A DNA stretch of 64,000 nucleotides from CATOSK01 sp034423195 (GCA_034423195.1 DAOUIZ010000051.1:61861-125860); one strand, 5' to 3'; counted from the stretch's first letter, positions 8,875 through 17,422 are shown. Made by a program: numbers and translations. The notes: generated by a model from the letters alone, not told the origin.

Positions 8875-9957
8875 TTGCTCTCCAACCCCACCCTCGTCCT
8901 CACCGTCGCCTCCATGAAGATGTGGTTCCGCGACCGTCAGGCCCTCTTCTGGAACCTCTTCCTCCCCCTCCTCCTGATGGTCATCTTCGGCCTGTTCAAC
9001 TTCGGCTCCTTCGGCCGGATTGACCTTGGCGTGGTTGACCACGCCGCCAACCGCGAGTCCCGCGCCCTCGTCGCCCTTCTCGAAGCCTCCGAGGGATTCA
9101 ACGTCGCTCCCGGGGACAGCGAGGATTCCGAGATCCAGGCCGTTGGCGCTGGAAAGCGCGACCTCGTTCTGATTATCCCCGCCGACTTCACCGTTGAGGG
9201 CGACCCCATCCCCCTGAAAGTCCTCTACAACCAGGGCCGTCCCCGGGAATCCGAAGTCGGACAGGCCGTTCTGACCCGCATCCTCGACGAGATGACCTTC
9301 CAGTTCGGCGACGCCTCCCGGCTTTTCGTCTTTCACGCCGAGCCCGTGGACAGCCGACGCCTCCGCTACATCGACTTCCTGACCCCCGGGATCATCGCCC
9401 TGGCCATCATGCAGATGGGACTGTTCAGCGTCGCCTTCGCCTTCGTCCAGCTCAAGCGCCAGGGAATCCTCCGCCGCATGTTCGCCACTCCCGTCAGCCC
9501 GGCTTCTTTCCTCGTCTCCTACTCCGCCACCCGCCTCGTCGTCTCCATCATGCAGACCCTGGTACTCATCGGAGTGGCCATCCTCCTCTTCGACGTCCAG
9601 GTGGTCGGAAACATCCTCTCCCTCCTGGCCGTTGCCCTCCTCGGCGGCGCCGTGTTCATCACCCTCGGATTCGCCGTCTCCGGCTGGGCTCGCACCGAGG
9701 AAGTTGCCGCCCCCTTGGCCAACGTCGTCTCCCTCCCCATGATGTTCCTGTCGGGAATTTTCTTTCCCCGCGAGGTCATGCCCGAATTCCTCCAGTCCAT
9801 CACCGACTACCTGCCCCTGACCTACCTCGCCGACGCCATGCGCAGCATCTCCGTCGATGGCGCCGCCCTCTGGTCCCAGTGGTATAACCTGGCCGGACTC
9901 GCCGCCTGGCTCATCGTCAGCTTCGCCCTTGCCGTCTGGCTCTTCCGCTGGGAATAA
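8875..9957 (+). CDS. ABC-2 type transporter permease
   Basis: 360 residues starting with TTG at 8875, two bases after the ATPase gene. An N-terminal membrane segment (LFWNLFLPLLLMVIFGLF) is followed by a large extracytoplasmic domain of ~150 residues and then five hydrophobic segments from about residue 165, ending LIVSFALAVWLFRWE. This is the ABC2_membrane_3/YhaP-type layout. The conserved segment GIFFPREVMPEFLQSITDYLPLTYLADAMR is the ABC-2 signature region. Substrate unknown. Confidence 0.92.
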   Translation: MLSNPTLVLTVASMKMWFRDRQALFWNLFLPLLLMVIFGLFNFGSFGRIDLGVVDHAANRESRALVALLEASEGFNVAPGDSEDSEIQAVGAGKRDLVLIIPADFTVEGDPIPLKVLYNQGRPRESEVGQAVLTRILDEMTFQFGDASRLFVFHAEPVDSRRLRYIDFLTPGIIALAIMQMGLFSVAFAFVQLKRQGILRRMFATPVSPASFLVSYSATRLVVSIMQTLVLIGVAILLFDVQVVGNILSLLAVALLGGAVFITLGFAVSGWARTEEVAAPLANVVSLPMMFLSGIFFPREVMPEFLQSITDYLPLTYLADAMRSISVDGAALWSQWYNLAGLAAWLIVSFALAVWLFRWE

Positions 9958-10059
9958 CCCGTTCCCGGCCCTGTCCTCCCGGCCCCCTGCTGACAATTGC
10001 CCCTTTCCACATCCCCACCCCTTGGGCTAACATGGTAATAGAGAGAATTGCTCTGAAGT
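9958..10059. other. Gene-free spacer before the repeat cluster
   Basis: Follows the ABC permease stop. No credible reading frame, RNA or strong terminator seen; it leads into the repeat cluster at 10060-10454, making a gene-free stretch of 687 bases in total. Confidence 0.5.
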
Positions 10060-10238
10060 CTCGGTAGCGCCGCAGGGCTATCGCATGAAGTCTGACTCGC
10101 CCATTTCACCTCCTCTCCCGTCATTCCCGCGCAGGCGGGAATCCAGACCCCCGTCGTCCATTCCCCGCAATGTGGTGTTTACCATTCACTGGAAATCTGA
10201 CCAAACTGGCACTCATGCGATAGCCCTCGGTAGCGCCG
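10060..10238. mobile_element. MITE-like element with terminal inverted repeats and flanking direct repeats
   Basis: Perfect 15-base terminal inverted repeats, AGGGCTATCGCATGA at 10074-10088 and its complement at 10213-10227, bound about 155 bases. They are flanked by a 13-base direct repeat CTCGGTAGCGCCG (10060-10072 and 10226-10238), which looks like a target-site duplication, although its first two bases on the right overlap the TIR end. There is no reading frame inside. The interior carries the hairpin repeat at 10119-10157. Seen directly; mobility is inferred. Confidence 0.55.
10119..10157 (+). repeat. CGTCATTCC / CCAGACCCCCGTC hairpin repeat, copy 1
   Basis: CGTCATTCCCGCGCAGGCG continues to a perfect hairpin ATTCCCGC-GCAG-GCGGGAAT, then CCAGACCCCCGTCGTCC. 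The same end blocks (CGTCATTCC ... ATCCAGACCCCCGTC) occur at 34492-34603. Repeats of this sort are common between genes in many bacterial groups. Confidence 0.6.
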
Positions 10239-10327
10239 TCCCTTCCCTGAACCAATGGGGCAAAATGATGCAAAAAGTAGCAGAGAATTTTCCCGCTCCC
10301 AACCCGTCTCTCCCCTTGGATCAGGGC

Positions 10328-10454
10328 GGACAAACCCGGACACAACCGTGACATTTCCCTGACAAACCCGGACAAAACCCGGACAATCCAGCCCCTCGGC
10401 CGGACCCGCTCCACGCTCAAATGTCCCGAAATGTCCGCTTTTGTCCGGGTTTTC
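10328..10454. repeat. Iterated GACAAACCCGGACA repeats with a 13-base inverted partner
   Basis: Units GGACAAACCCGGACAC (10328-10343) and TGACAAACCCGG then ACAAAACCCGGACAA (10360-10386), with the inverse TTGTCCGGGTTTT at 10441-10453 matching AAAACCCGGACAA at 10374-10386. ATGTCC words between add partial matches. It can fold into a long stem or act as iterons; nothing else in the spacer explains it. Confidence 0.55.
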
Positions 10455-10644
10455 AGCCTCTTGGCCCGAACACCCTTCCCGCTGCCTTCAACGGAAGGCA
10501 GCCCCGGCCCGTTTTCCTTGACAACCCTTCGGGCACACTCATAAAATCCCGGCAATCGGCCGCAGGAAAACGGCCGCGCATTGGGCCTTGCCCGGATTCC
10601 CAGCCCCGTGTAACCGCAAAAAACATACCCCCAAGGAGAAGCTT

Positions 10645-11829
10645 ATGAACCGCTGGCCTACGGTCCACTACAAGGAAGAAGGCATGCGTGAAGGCATGCA
10701 GATTGAGGACTCCAACATCGCCGTCGACGACAAGATCGAGCTCCTCGACGCCCTCTCCGAAACCGGCCTTCAGCAGATCGTCGTTGGCTCTTTCGTCAGC
10801 CCCAAGTGGACCCCCCAGATGGAACGCATCGACGAGATTGTCAGCCGGTTCACCCCCCAGCCCGGCGTCACCTACACCGCCTTGGCTCTCAATGCCCGCG
10901 GCGTCGAGCGCGCCCGCGCCTACTCTCCCCCTCTGACCATCGAGCGGGACGGGTTCCCCCGCCTCAACTGCCACATGTGCGACGTCTTCACCCGCCGCAA
11001 CACCAACCGCACCCAGATGCAGGAAATGGAGCGCTGGCCCCAGATAGTCGCCCAGGCCCAGGAACTCAACATCAAGGAAGCCGGCATCGGCTGCAACGCC
11101 AGTTGGGGCTCCAACTTCCTCGGCGGGTTTCCCGTCGACAGCCTCATGACCCTGTTCGAAAAGCAGCACGGGATGTGGGACGAGGTCGGCATCAACGTCG
11201 TAAGCTGCTCCATGGGCGACCCCATGAGCCACTGCCGCCCCGACAAGGTTGAAGAGAGCCTGTACCGGGTCAAGGAGCGCTGGCCGGAAATCAACCACTT
11301 CCGCCTGCACCTCCACAATGGCCGCAACATGGCCCTTCCCTCCGCCTACGCCGCTCTCCGCACCCTCGGCCCCGAGGACACCCTCGAACTGGACGGCACC
11401 ATCGGCGGATACGGCGGCTGCCCCTACTGCGGCAACGGCCGCGCCACCGGCATGGCTCCCACCGAGGACCTCCTCCACATGATGGAGGACATGGGCATCC
11501 CCACCGGCGTCGATATCGACAAGCTCATCGACTGCGTCTGGATGGCCGAGCGCATCCTCGGGCGGGAACTCTACGGCCATGTGTCCAAGGCCGGCCCCCG
11601 GCCCAGGACTCCCGACCAGCTCTACGATATGAACATGCCCTTCGTGGAGACGCTGGAGCAGGCCCGCCACTTCAAGACCGGACCCGGCGCCTACGAAGGC
11701 GGCATCTACCCCTACCGCGAGCCCATCACCAGCCCCTACCGCGACCGGGTGGAAGCCGGACAGCCGGCCTTCGACGACGCCAACGGCGACTTCCCCTGGA
11801 AGCAGGACTGGTTCCCCGCCAAGGACTAA
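10645..11829 (+). CDS. HMG-CoA lyase-like DRE-TIM metallolyase family protein
   Basis: 394 residues from the ATG at 10645, with SD AAGGAG 6 bases upstream. N-terminal KEEGMREGMQIED corresponds to the metal/catalytic RDGxQ block (here REGMQ). LHLHNGRNMALPSAYAAL carries the HxHN metal ligands, followed by LDGTIGGYGGCPYCGNG, the conserved Gly/Cys loop of HMG-CoA lyases. It belongs to the aldolase/lyase branch that cleaves or condenses CoA esters or 2-oxoacids, but the substrate is not readable and the protein is longer than HMG-CoA lyase (~300). Single gene, terminator at 11855. Confidence 0.8.
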   Translation: MNRWPTVHYKEEGMREGMQIEDSNIAVDDKIELLDALSETGLQQIVVGSFVSPKWTPQMERIDEIVSRFTPQPGVTYTALALNARGVERARAYSPPLTIERDGFPRLNCHMCDVFTRRNTNRTQMQEMERWPQIVAQAQELNIKEAGIGCNASWGSNFLGGFPVDSLMTLFEKQHGMWDEVGINVVSCSMGDPMSHCRPDKVEESLYRVKERWPEINHFRLHLHNGRNMALPSAYAALRTLGPEDTLELDGTIGGYGGCPYCGNGRATGMAPTEDLLHMMEDMGIPTGVDIDKLIDCVWMAERILGRELYGHVSKAGPRPRTPDQLYDMNMPFVETLEQARHFKTGPGAYEGGIYPYREPITSPYRDRVEAGQPAFDDANGDFPWKQDWFPAKD

Positions 11830-11854
11830 CCCGCCAAACCCCACAGCAGCTAAC

Positions 11855-11890
11855 GGGGCCGCCGGTTTCTGCAGACCGGCGGCCCCATCA
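11855..11890 (+). terminator. Terminator hairpin after the DRE-TIM lyase gene
   Basis: Perfect 12-bp stem GGGGCCGCCGGT/ACCGGCGGCCCC (11855-11866 with 11875-11886) with an 8-base loop, 25 bases past the stop codon. The following bases ATCATA are only weakly T-rich. Confidence 0.65.
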
Positions 11891-11910
11891 TACCGGCAAT
11901 CCAGCCATCG

Positions 11911-11923
11911 TCCGGTGTATAAT
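11911..11923 (+). promoter_or_regulatory. Putative promoter -10 element for the 11961 gene
   Basis: TATAAT at 11918-11923 preceded by CCGGTG; the -35 region is weak (GGCAAT 17 bases upstream). It lies 37 bases before the small gene at 11961. Confidence 0.4.
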
Positions 11924-11960
11924 GACCATGCCTTGGTGATTGCGCTGATATGGTTTCATT

Positions 11961-12263
11961 ATGAATAAGCGAAAAGTTCCTGCCTCTAAACCCAACCGTA
12001 GAAGAACATATCGGATCAGACTGGGGCGTGGCGGTGCTCACAAGGTCACTTGCACCAAGGCGAGGTCTCTCGGATTCCTCGACGGTGTAGCTCGAATTTT
12101 CGACTTCACAGGATCTTTGAACACGCGCCGTTACAGGGGTTCAGGATTCGAGGCCGATGCCGCCGCCCTCCGCTCAGACTGGATCGCTGTCGGTAATGAC
12201 CTTCGTTCCGCAATGGGCTGGTACGAAATCGAGGAAGGCATCGTCAGGAAATCACCCAAGTAG
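11961..12263 (+). CDS. Small basic hypothetical protein
   Basis: 100 residues, not recognised. The N-terminus is strongly basic (MNKRKVPASKPNRRRTYRIRLGRGG). The base composition is clearly more AT-rich than the neighbouring metabolic genes and codon use is less GC3-biased. No SD is obvious, but a TATAAT lies 37 bases upstream. Another short frame begins 3 bases after its stop. Possibly acquired by transfer. Confidence 0.5.
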   Translation: MNKRKVPASKPNRRRTYRIRLGRGGAHKVTCTKARSLGFLDGVARIFDFTGSLNTRRYRGSGFEADAAALRSDWIAVGNDLRSAMGWYEIEEGIVRKSPK

Positions 12264-12266
12264 GCG

Positions 12267-12407
12267 ATGAATTCCGAACCTGAGGGATTTTATCCCGACT
12301 CCGAGAATCAGCCTGTCCAACGGCAGGCTGATTTGGTTTCCGAACAGCGTTCCAGGTTCAAGCGACAGGAAATAATCGTAGACGAACATCTCCCCTCCGA
12401 ACCATAG
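12267..12407 (+). CDS. Possible 46-residue protein following the 11961 gene
   Basis: ATG at 12267, three bases after the stop of the preceding gene, ends TAG at 12405-12407. The product begins MNSEPEGFYPDSENQ and ends IIVDEHLPSEP: acidic ends around a basic QRSRFKRQE centre. It could be translationally coupled to the basic protein before it. Short and not recognised, so only weakly supported. Confidence 0.35.
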   Translation: MNSEPEGFYPDSENQPVQRQADLVSEQRSRFKRQEIIVDEHLPSEP

Positions 12408-12446
12408 TCAACGCCTTCCCAATCGCTTTGTAAAAGGATAACGCCA

Positions 12447-13028
12447 ATGACCACCACCCCCACCGACCCCAACCAGGTCCGCCTGACCGGAGAAAACTCC
12501 TTCATCCGGTTGCACGCCGAGGAGGGCGGGCCAATGCTCACCCGGGTCAGCCACTGGAGGGTGCTCTACTCTCCCGCCGGTCCCGGCCACGTCCTCTACC
12601 TGAAGAGCGACATGCTCGAGGATCAGGTGCTGGTCTACTCCGACAACATCGCCCTCGCCCGCTGGCTCCAGGGAGAGATCGAGTCTCTCCTCTTCCCCGA
12701 GTTCGCAGACCTGTCCCTTCCCGTCGTAGACGCCGAGTTCTCCAAGTCCGGGGACGGGCGCTCATTCTGGACGGAAAAGGTGGAGTCGGAAGAGGACACC
12801 ATCCTTCTGACCTGGCACGACTTTGGCGAACCCTTCATGCTCCGCGTCGAGGCCGGCAGCGTTCCCGGCCGACCCCACGGCGTGTACAGCTGCTTCATTC
12901 CGGCCCACCAGGCCCAGATTACCTTCAACGGCGTGGTTGCGGCGGGAAGACCCCTCCCCGAAGCCCGGGGCGACAAGGAGAGCAGTTCCGCCTGCCTTGC
13001 GTGGTCGGAAACCTGGGTAAGGCCCTAA
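12447..13028 (+). CDS. Hypothetical protein
   Basis: 193 residues, not recognised. ATG with an AAAGGAT SD 8 bases upstream. No signal peptide or membrane segment; a soluble, acidic protein rich in aromatic residues (ISHWRVLYSP-like strands, WTEKVESEEDTILLTWHDFG). Codon use matches the high-GC core genes, which supports real coding. It ends 4 bases past the convergent comF-like stop at 13025. Function unknown. Confidence 0.65.
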   Translation: MTTTPTDPNQVRLTGENSFIRLHAEEGGPMLTRVSHWRVLYSPAGPGHVLYLKSDMLEDQVLVYSDNIALARWLQGEIESLLFPEFADLSLPVVDAEFSKSGDGRSFWTEKVESEEDTILLTWHDFGEPFMLRVEAGSVPGRPHGVYSCFIPAHQAQITFNGVVAAGRPLPEARGDKESSSACLAWSETWVRP

Positions 13029-13753
13029 CCGCCCCGGCCGTTCCCGCCGGACCGGAGCGGCTCTTTGGCCAGGGCCAGTCCCCATACCTTCGCGGCTCCG
13101 GCGTCCTTGAGAGCGGCGGCGCAGGCGAAAAGGGTGCTGCCAGTGGTGATAACGTCGTCCAGCAGCAGCACCCTCAAACCCGCAGCATCCGCCGTGGCCT
13201 CGAATGCCCGCGCCACGTTTCGGACCCGTTCTTCGCTGCTCGCCGACTCAACCTGGGGGCGGGAGTTTTCCACCCTCCGCAGCAACCCTTCGTTCACCGG
13301 CAGTCCGGTCCGGTTGGACAACTCCCGGGCCAGCAAGGTCGCCTGGTTATAGCCCCGGCTGCGCATCCGCCTGGGATGCAGCGGCACTGGCGCCAGCACC
13401 AGTTGGTTCTCTGGCCACCTGGCTATGAAGCCGGCCAGCAGTTCGCCCAGCGCGGGCGCCGCGGCCCGCATGTGCTGGTACTTGAAACGGTGGACCAGCT
13501 TCCGAAGCGGTTCTTCCAGCAGAAAGGGAGCCCGCACCCCGTCGATAACCGGCCCGGTGGCGGCGCACCGGGGACACGATCCGTTGAAGCCCGGATCGGC
13601 GCACAACGGGCAGAACGGGCGCTCAAGCCTCGCCAAGCCTGAAACGCATTCCGGGCATAGGACTTTCCCTTCCTTCCCGCAACCGGCGCATTCCATCGGA
13701 AAGACCAGGTCGAGGGCGGACCGGGAAAGGCTCTGGAGCCATGCGTTGACCAT
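13025..13753 (-). CDS. ComF family phosphoribosyltransferase-like protein
   Basis: 242 residues from the ATG at 13753 (AAGGG about 10 bases upstream); an ATG at 13789, four bases after the NUDIX stop, is an alternative giving 12 more residues. Two zinc-finger pairs open the protein: Cys22/25/33/36 and Cys48/51/60/63. The type I phosphoribosyltransferase PRPP loop is VLLLDDVITTGSTL near residue 205. ComF helps DNA uptake in naturally competent bacteria, but many non-competent bacteria keep it and its exact job is uncertain. Downstream partner of the NUDIX gene, probably one transcript. Confidence 0.86.
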   Translation of the reverse strand: MVNAWLQSLSRSALDLVFPMECAGCGKEGKVLCPECVSGLARLERPFCPLCADPGFNGSCPRCAATGPVIDGVRAPFLLEEPLRKLVHRFKYQHMRAAAPALGELLAGFIARWPENQLVLAPVPLHPRRMRSRGYNQATLLARELSNRTGLPVNEGLLRRVENSRPQVESASSEERVRNVARAFEATADAAGLRVLLLDDVITTGSTLFACAAALKDAGAAKVWGLALAKEPLRSGGNGRGG

Positions 13754-13793
13754 TGTTACCGGCCCTTGCCGCGCCCCATCGAAAGCCATCGGC

Positions 13794-14291
13794 TCAACCC
13801 GGGGGGTTGCCTTCCGCCCAACGCTCCAGGATGAGCCGGTCGCGGGGAAAAGCCAGGTCCGGCAGGGCATCCAGGGAAAAGAATCCGATGTCCAGGGCCT
13901 CTTCTCCGGCGGCCAGTTCGCCTCCTGTTTCCCGGGCGGCAAAAGCCGCGACGATGACGGGATGCCCCCGCTCGGAAAAAAGGCCGACCAGCCCGTCGAT
14001 TTCCACCCGCAGACCCGTTTCCTCCCATACTTCCCGTGCAGCGGCTTCCTCCACCACCTCTCCCCGGTCGACGTATCCTCCCGGCATGCTCCACTGGCCG
14101 TAGCCGGGTTGGTTTCCCCGCTTTATCAGGAGCACTCGGCCCTCCCGCTCCACCACCGCCGTCGCGGCGATCTTGGGGTCGAAGTAGACCACTCTGCCGC
14201 ATTCGGGACACACGGGACGGTGGGTTCCGCCGGACTCCCGCACCTGCAGGGACCCGGCGCAATTCGGACAATATCGGTCTCCTGGCTGCAT
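13794..14291 (-). CDS. NUDIX hydrolase with N-terminal zinc ribbon
   Basis: 165 residues from the ATG at 14291 (a GTG at 14309 is possible). Zinc ribbon with Cys8, Cys11, Cys28 and Cys31, then a complete Nudix box at about 72-94: GYVDRGE, seven residues, REVWEETG. The layout resembles NudC-like and ADP-ribose pyrophosphatase-like Nudix enzymes that hydrolyse nucleoside diphosphates linked to another moiety. The gene just downstream encodes the ComF-like protein, which also has zinc fingers. Confidence 0.88.
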   Translation of the reverse strand: MQPGDRYCPNCAGSLQVRESGGTHRPVCPECGRVVYFDPKIAATAVVEREGRVLLIKRGNQPGYGQWSMPGGYVDRGEVVEEAAAREVWEETGLRVEIDGLVGLFSERGHPVIVAAFAARETGGELAAGEEALDIGFFSLDALPDLAFPRDRLILERWAEGNPPG

Positions 14292-14393
14292 GGGCGTTGA
14301 GCTTAACACGCACCCTTGAGTTTGCCAAAATCCCCGTTTTCCGGCCGGGTCTGCTCTTGGGACACGCCCAAGGATTGGGGTACCTTAACACCG

Positions 14394-15065
14394 ATGTTTA
14401 CACGCAAAGCGGGGAGCGGCAATCTTCGGACAGCTCTGCTGGGGGTAGTCCTGGTTTCCGTCGCCGCCCTGGTTGGGACTGGCTTCGGGGGTCTGGTCTT
14501 CGGAGACTTGGGCGAGTTTCAGCAGAGAATCATGTGGTCTGCCGTTGTGGGGGTGCTCTTTGGCTCGGTCGGCCTTCTAAGCACGGTCGGGTTCTTCCAG
14601 CGGCGTTTCCCATACTTCTTCCCGGTCGGGTTTGCCATCTCGTGTGCCGCCGCATCGCTGGCTTTGGCCCTGGTTTGGGGCTCCTCGGGGCCGGGAGGTG
14701 TCGCCTGGAAACTGGCCACCACGGCAGCCATCGTCGCGGTTACCGCCTCCCACGTGGCCTTCCTCGCCACCTTTCCTTCCCGCCGGACCTGGGTCTGGGC
14801 CTGCCGGAGCGTGGCCATGCTGATCGCCATAGGCGTTGGATTCCTGGTGATTGGAGCGCTTTGGGGCGGTGGGGCCGGAGGGAACGCCGGCGTGTACTAT
14901 GCCTGGTTGGCCACAGCCTTGATCCTGGATGTCCTCGGGACCGTCGGCGTTATTTTGTTGTCCCGGCGGTTCGGCAGCCTCCGTCCACAGAGGGCAACTC
15001 GGGAAACCACCAGTCGTTTCCCCGGAACCCGAGGTTCCGCCGGAGCACCGGGCCCCTCCTTTTAA
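14394..15065 (+). CDS. Hypothetical membrane protein with about six transmembrane segments
   Basis: 223 residues from the ATG at 14394. Six hydrophobic stretches are visible (ALLGVVLVSVAALVGTGFGG; IMWSAVVGVLFGSVGLLSTV; FFPVGFAISCAAASLALALV; LATTAAIVAVTASHVAFLA; SVAMLIAIGVGFLVIGALW; AWLATALILDVLGTVGVILL) followed by a basic cytoplasmic tail. No family recognised. Divergent from the NUDIX gene and convergent with the kinase gene at 15090. Confidence 0.65.
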   Translation: MFTRKAGSGNLRTALLGVVLVSVAALVGTGFGGLVFGDLGEFQQRIMWSAVVGVLFGSVGLLSTVGFFQRRFPYFFPVGFAISCAAASLALALVWGSSGPGGVAWKLATTAAIVAVTASHVAFLATFPSRRTWVWACRSVAMLIAIGVGFLVIGALWGGGAGGNAGVYYAWLATALILDVLGTVGVILLSRRFGSLRPQRATRETTSRFPGTRGSAGAPGPSF

Positions 15066-15089
15066 CCCGCTGCCTTGGTTGTCGTCCCT

Positions 15090-16025
15090 TCAGCCTTCGT
15101 GCCTTCTCAGGAATTCATCCACTTCGTCCCGGGTCGGCATCGCCTCCTGGGCGCCGGTCCTGGTGACCGATAAGGCTCCTACGGCCGAGGCCACTTTCAC
15201 GGCCTCCCAAAGTTCCCTGCCTTCGGTCAACGCCACAGCCAGCCCTCCGTTGAACGCGTCCCCGGCTCCAACCGAGTCCACGGCGGAAACAGGGAAGGCC
15301 GGCTGGAAGTCGGAACCTGCCGCAGTGGCTGTGTAGGCTCCCTGCTCTCCCAGGGTGATGATGGCGCACTGTACTCCTTGATAGAGGAGGGCCGCCGCGG
15401 CGTCGGTGGCTGATTGTCGGTCCTTGACGGGAAACCCGGCCAGCGCCTCCGCCTCCGTTTCGTTTGGCGTGGCGATGGTGCAGCGCGACAGGAGACCGTC
15501 TGGCATCTGCCGCACTGGGCCCGGGTCCAGGACCACCGCCTTGCCCTGGTCCGCGGCGGTTTCGGCCACTCGCCTCGACAGCGCCATGGACACTTCCAGT
15601 TGCAGCAGCACCGTGGAGCAGTAGGGAAGCAGCCGCTCAACCTGCTGGTATTCCTCCTCCCCACAGGTGTCGTTGGCGCCCAGCACCTGGACGATCTGAT
15701 TCTGGCCGGAAGAGTCTACGTTTATCACGGCAATCCCCGAGCTGGTGTCGGACCGGCCGACCGCGGAAACGTCCACCCCGCTGTTTTCCAACGCTTCCAG
15801 CAGTTGCCCGCCGAAGGCGTCGGTTCCCACCCTGCCCACCATGAACACCTGTCCGCCCATCCGCGCGGCCGCCACCGCCTGGTTGGCCCCTTTCCCGCCC
15901 GGGTAGGTCAGGAAGCGGTCGCCCACCACCGTTTCCCCGGGGCTGGGAAAGCGGTCGGAAACCGTCACCAGGTCCATGTTGATGCCCCCGAGCACCAGGA
16001 TGCCCCGACCCGCCCCTTGTTTCAT
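15090..16025 (-). CDS. PfkB-family carbohydrate kinase, ribokinase-like
   Basis: 311 residues from the ATG at 16025, preferred over 16037 because GGAG lies 6 bases before it. Ribokinase signatures: GGINMDLV near the start, PGGKGANQAVAAARMGG (PfkB signature 1), and DSVGAGDAFNGGLAVAL (signature 2, with the catalytic Asp of GAGD). The length suits ribokinase. The family phosphorylates ribose, fructose or nucleosides; GGKGANQA favours a ribokinase assignment. No ribose transporter lies nearby. Confidence 0.87.
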   Translation of the reverse strand: MKQGAGRGILVLGGINMDLVTVSDRFPSPGETVVGDRFLTYPGGKGANQAVAAARMGGQVFMVGRVGTDAFGGQLLEALENSGVDVSAVGRSDTSSGIAVINVDSSGQNQIVQVLGANDTCGEEEYQQVERLLPYCSTVLLQLEVSMALSRRVAETAADQGKAVVLDPGPVRQMPDGLLSRCTIATPNETEAEALAGFPVKDRQSATDAAAALLYQGVQCAIITLGEQGAYTATAAGSDFQPAFPVSAVDSVGAGDAFNGGLAVALTEGRELWEAVKVASAVGALSVTRTGAQEAMPTRDEVDEFLRRHEG

Positions 16026-16130
16026 TCCTGTCTCCATCAGGTTCTGCGGATTTCACTCCAGGCCAACCTAGCACCGGCGGTTACGCCGGTCAACAATCCC
16101 CGGCCTCCCCGAATCCATCCCCATCTGCCG

Positions 16131-16139
16131 TGCTATAAT
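16131..16139 (+). promoter_or_regulatory. Extended -10 promoter of the CaiB-like gene
   Basis: TGCTATAAT (extended TGn plus TATAAT at 16134-16139), 69 bases before the start codon at 16208. No good -35 element, as is usual for extended -10 promoters. Confidence 0.5.
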
Positions 16140-16207
16140 CCCCCAAATGCCTTCCTGGATAGGAAGGCACGAATTTCGTGCCCCACCACCGTTTCCGAGA
16201 GTAGAAA

Positions 16208-17422
16208 ATGACTTCGGCGTTGGAGAACATCAGGGTAGTAGACCTCACCCGTACTCTGGCGGGCCCCTTCTGCACCATGATGCTGGGAGATATGGGCGCC
16301 GATGTCGTCAAGATCGAGGAACCCGAACGCGGCGACGAAACCAGGGGTTGGACTCCCTTCTGGAACGGGGAAAGCACCCAGTTCGTCTCCTTCAACCGCA
16401 ACAAGCGCAGCGTCTCGGTCAACCTCAAGGAGAAGGAGGGGGTGGAGATTATCCACGCCCTCGCCGCCCGGGCCGACGTCATGACCGAGAGCTTCCGCGC
16501 CGGGGCACTGGACCGGATGGGGCTGGGCTACGAGGCCATCAGCAAGATTAAGCCCGACATCATCTATTGCTCTATATCCGGCTACGGCCGGACCGGGCCC
16601 ATGGCCCAGAAGCCCGGCTATGACCTGCTGATTCAGGCCTACAGCGGCCTGATGAACCTCACCGGCGACCCAGACGGAATGCCGATGCGGGTGGGTTTTT
16701 CCCTAGTCGACCTCTTCACCGGCATGATGGCCTTCGGCTCCATAATGACGGCCCTGTACCACCGGCAACAGACCGGCCAGGGCCAATGGATTGAAGCCGC
16801 CCTTCTGGACGGCCAGGTGGCCGCGCTGAGCTACCACGCCGCCGCCTACCTGGCCACCGGCAACGAACCCCAGCGGATGGGTTCCGGGCACCCCAGCCTG
16901 GTCCCCTACCAGAGCTTTCCCGCCTCCGACGGCTTCTTCATCGTTGGTGTCGCCAACCAGGGCCTGTGGACCCGGTTCTGCAACGGCATTGGCCGCCCGG
17001 ACCTGCTGGAGGACCCGCGCTTCCTCACCAACGACGACCGCGTTGCCCACCGCTCGGAATGTGTACAGGTCCTCAGCGAAATTTTCCAGGCGGACACCGT
17101 CGCCCACTGGGTCGAGGTGATTACCGAAGCCGGCGTGCCCTGCGGTCCCATCAACCGGGTTTCCGATGTCGTCGCGGACCCTCAGGTGTTGGCCAGGGGG
17201 ATGATCGCCGACATAACCCACCCCAACGTCCCCGGCCTGCGGGTGCCCGGTTCCCCCCTCAAGCTGACCGAAACGCCGCCGTCCGTGCGCCACCACCCGC
17301 CCCTCCTCGGACAGCACAACCGGGAAGTGTTGGAGGAATTGGGATACGCCTCCGCCGAAATCGCCCGCCTGGAGAAAGGCGCCGTCATAGGTCCCCTTAA
17401 CGGCGCCGCCGACGGACATTAG
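16208..17422 (+). CDS. CaiB/BaiF (class III) CoA-transferase
   Basis: 404 residues, normal for the family. N-terminal IRVVDLTRTLAGPFCTMMLGDMGADVVKIE is the CaiB/BaiF signature, and the catalytic Asp that forms the acyl-aspartyl intermediate is expected in the KPGYDLLIQAYSGL block (about residue 140). It moves CoA from an acyl-CoA to a carboxylic acid such as oxalate, carnitine, succinate or mesaconate; the substrate is unknown. SD is weak (GAGAG). Single gene from an extended -10 promoter. Such genes occur in many copies in SAR202-type genomes. Confidence 0.93.
   Translation: MTSALENIRVVDLTRTLAGPFCTMMLGDMGADVVKIEEPERGDETRGWTPFWNGESTQFVSFNRNKRSVSVNLKEKEGVEIIHALAARADVMTESFRAGALDRMGLGYEAISKIKPDIIYCSISGYGRTGPMAQKPGYDLLIQAYSGLMNLTGDPDGMPMRVGFSLVDLFTGMMAFGSIMTALYHRQQTGQGQWIEAALLDGQVAALSYHAAAYLATGNEPQRMGSGHPSLVPYQSFPASDGFFIVGVANQGLWTRFCNGIGRPDLLEDPRFLTNDDRVAHRSECVQVLSEIFQADTVAHWVEVITEAGVPCGPINRVSDVVADPQVLARGMIADITHPNVPGLRVPGSPLKLTETPPSVRHHPPLLGQHNREVLEELGYASAEIARLEKGAVIGPLNGAADGH

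Noticed and set aside
10453..11844. 463-codon minus-strand frame opposite the DRE-TIM lyase
   Set aside because: Low-complexity Gly/Val/Ala product; the plus-strand protein has clear catalytic motifs and an SD.
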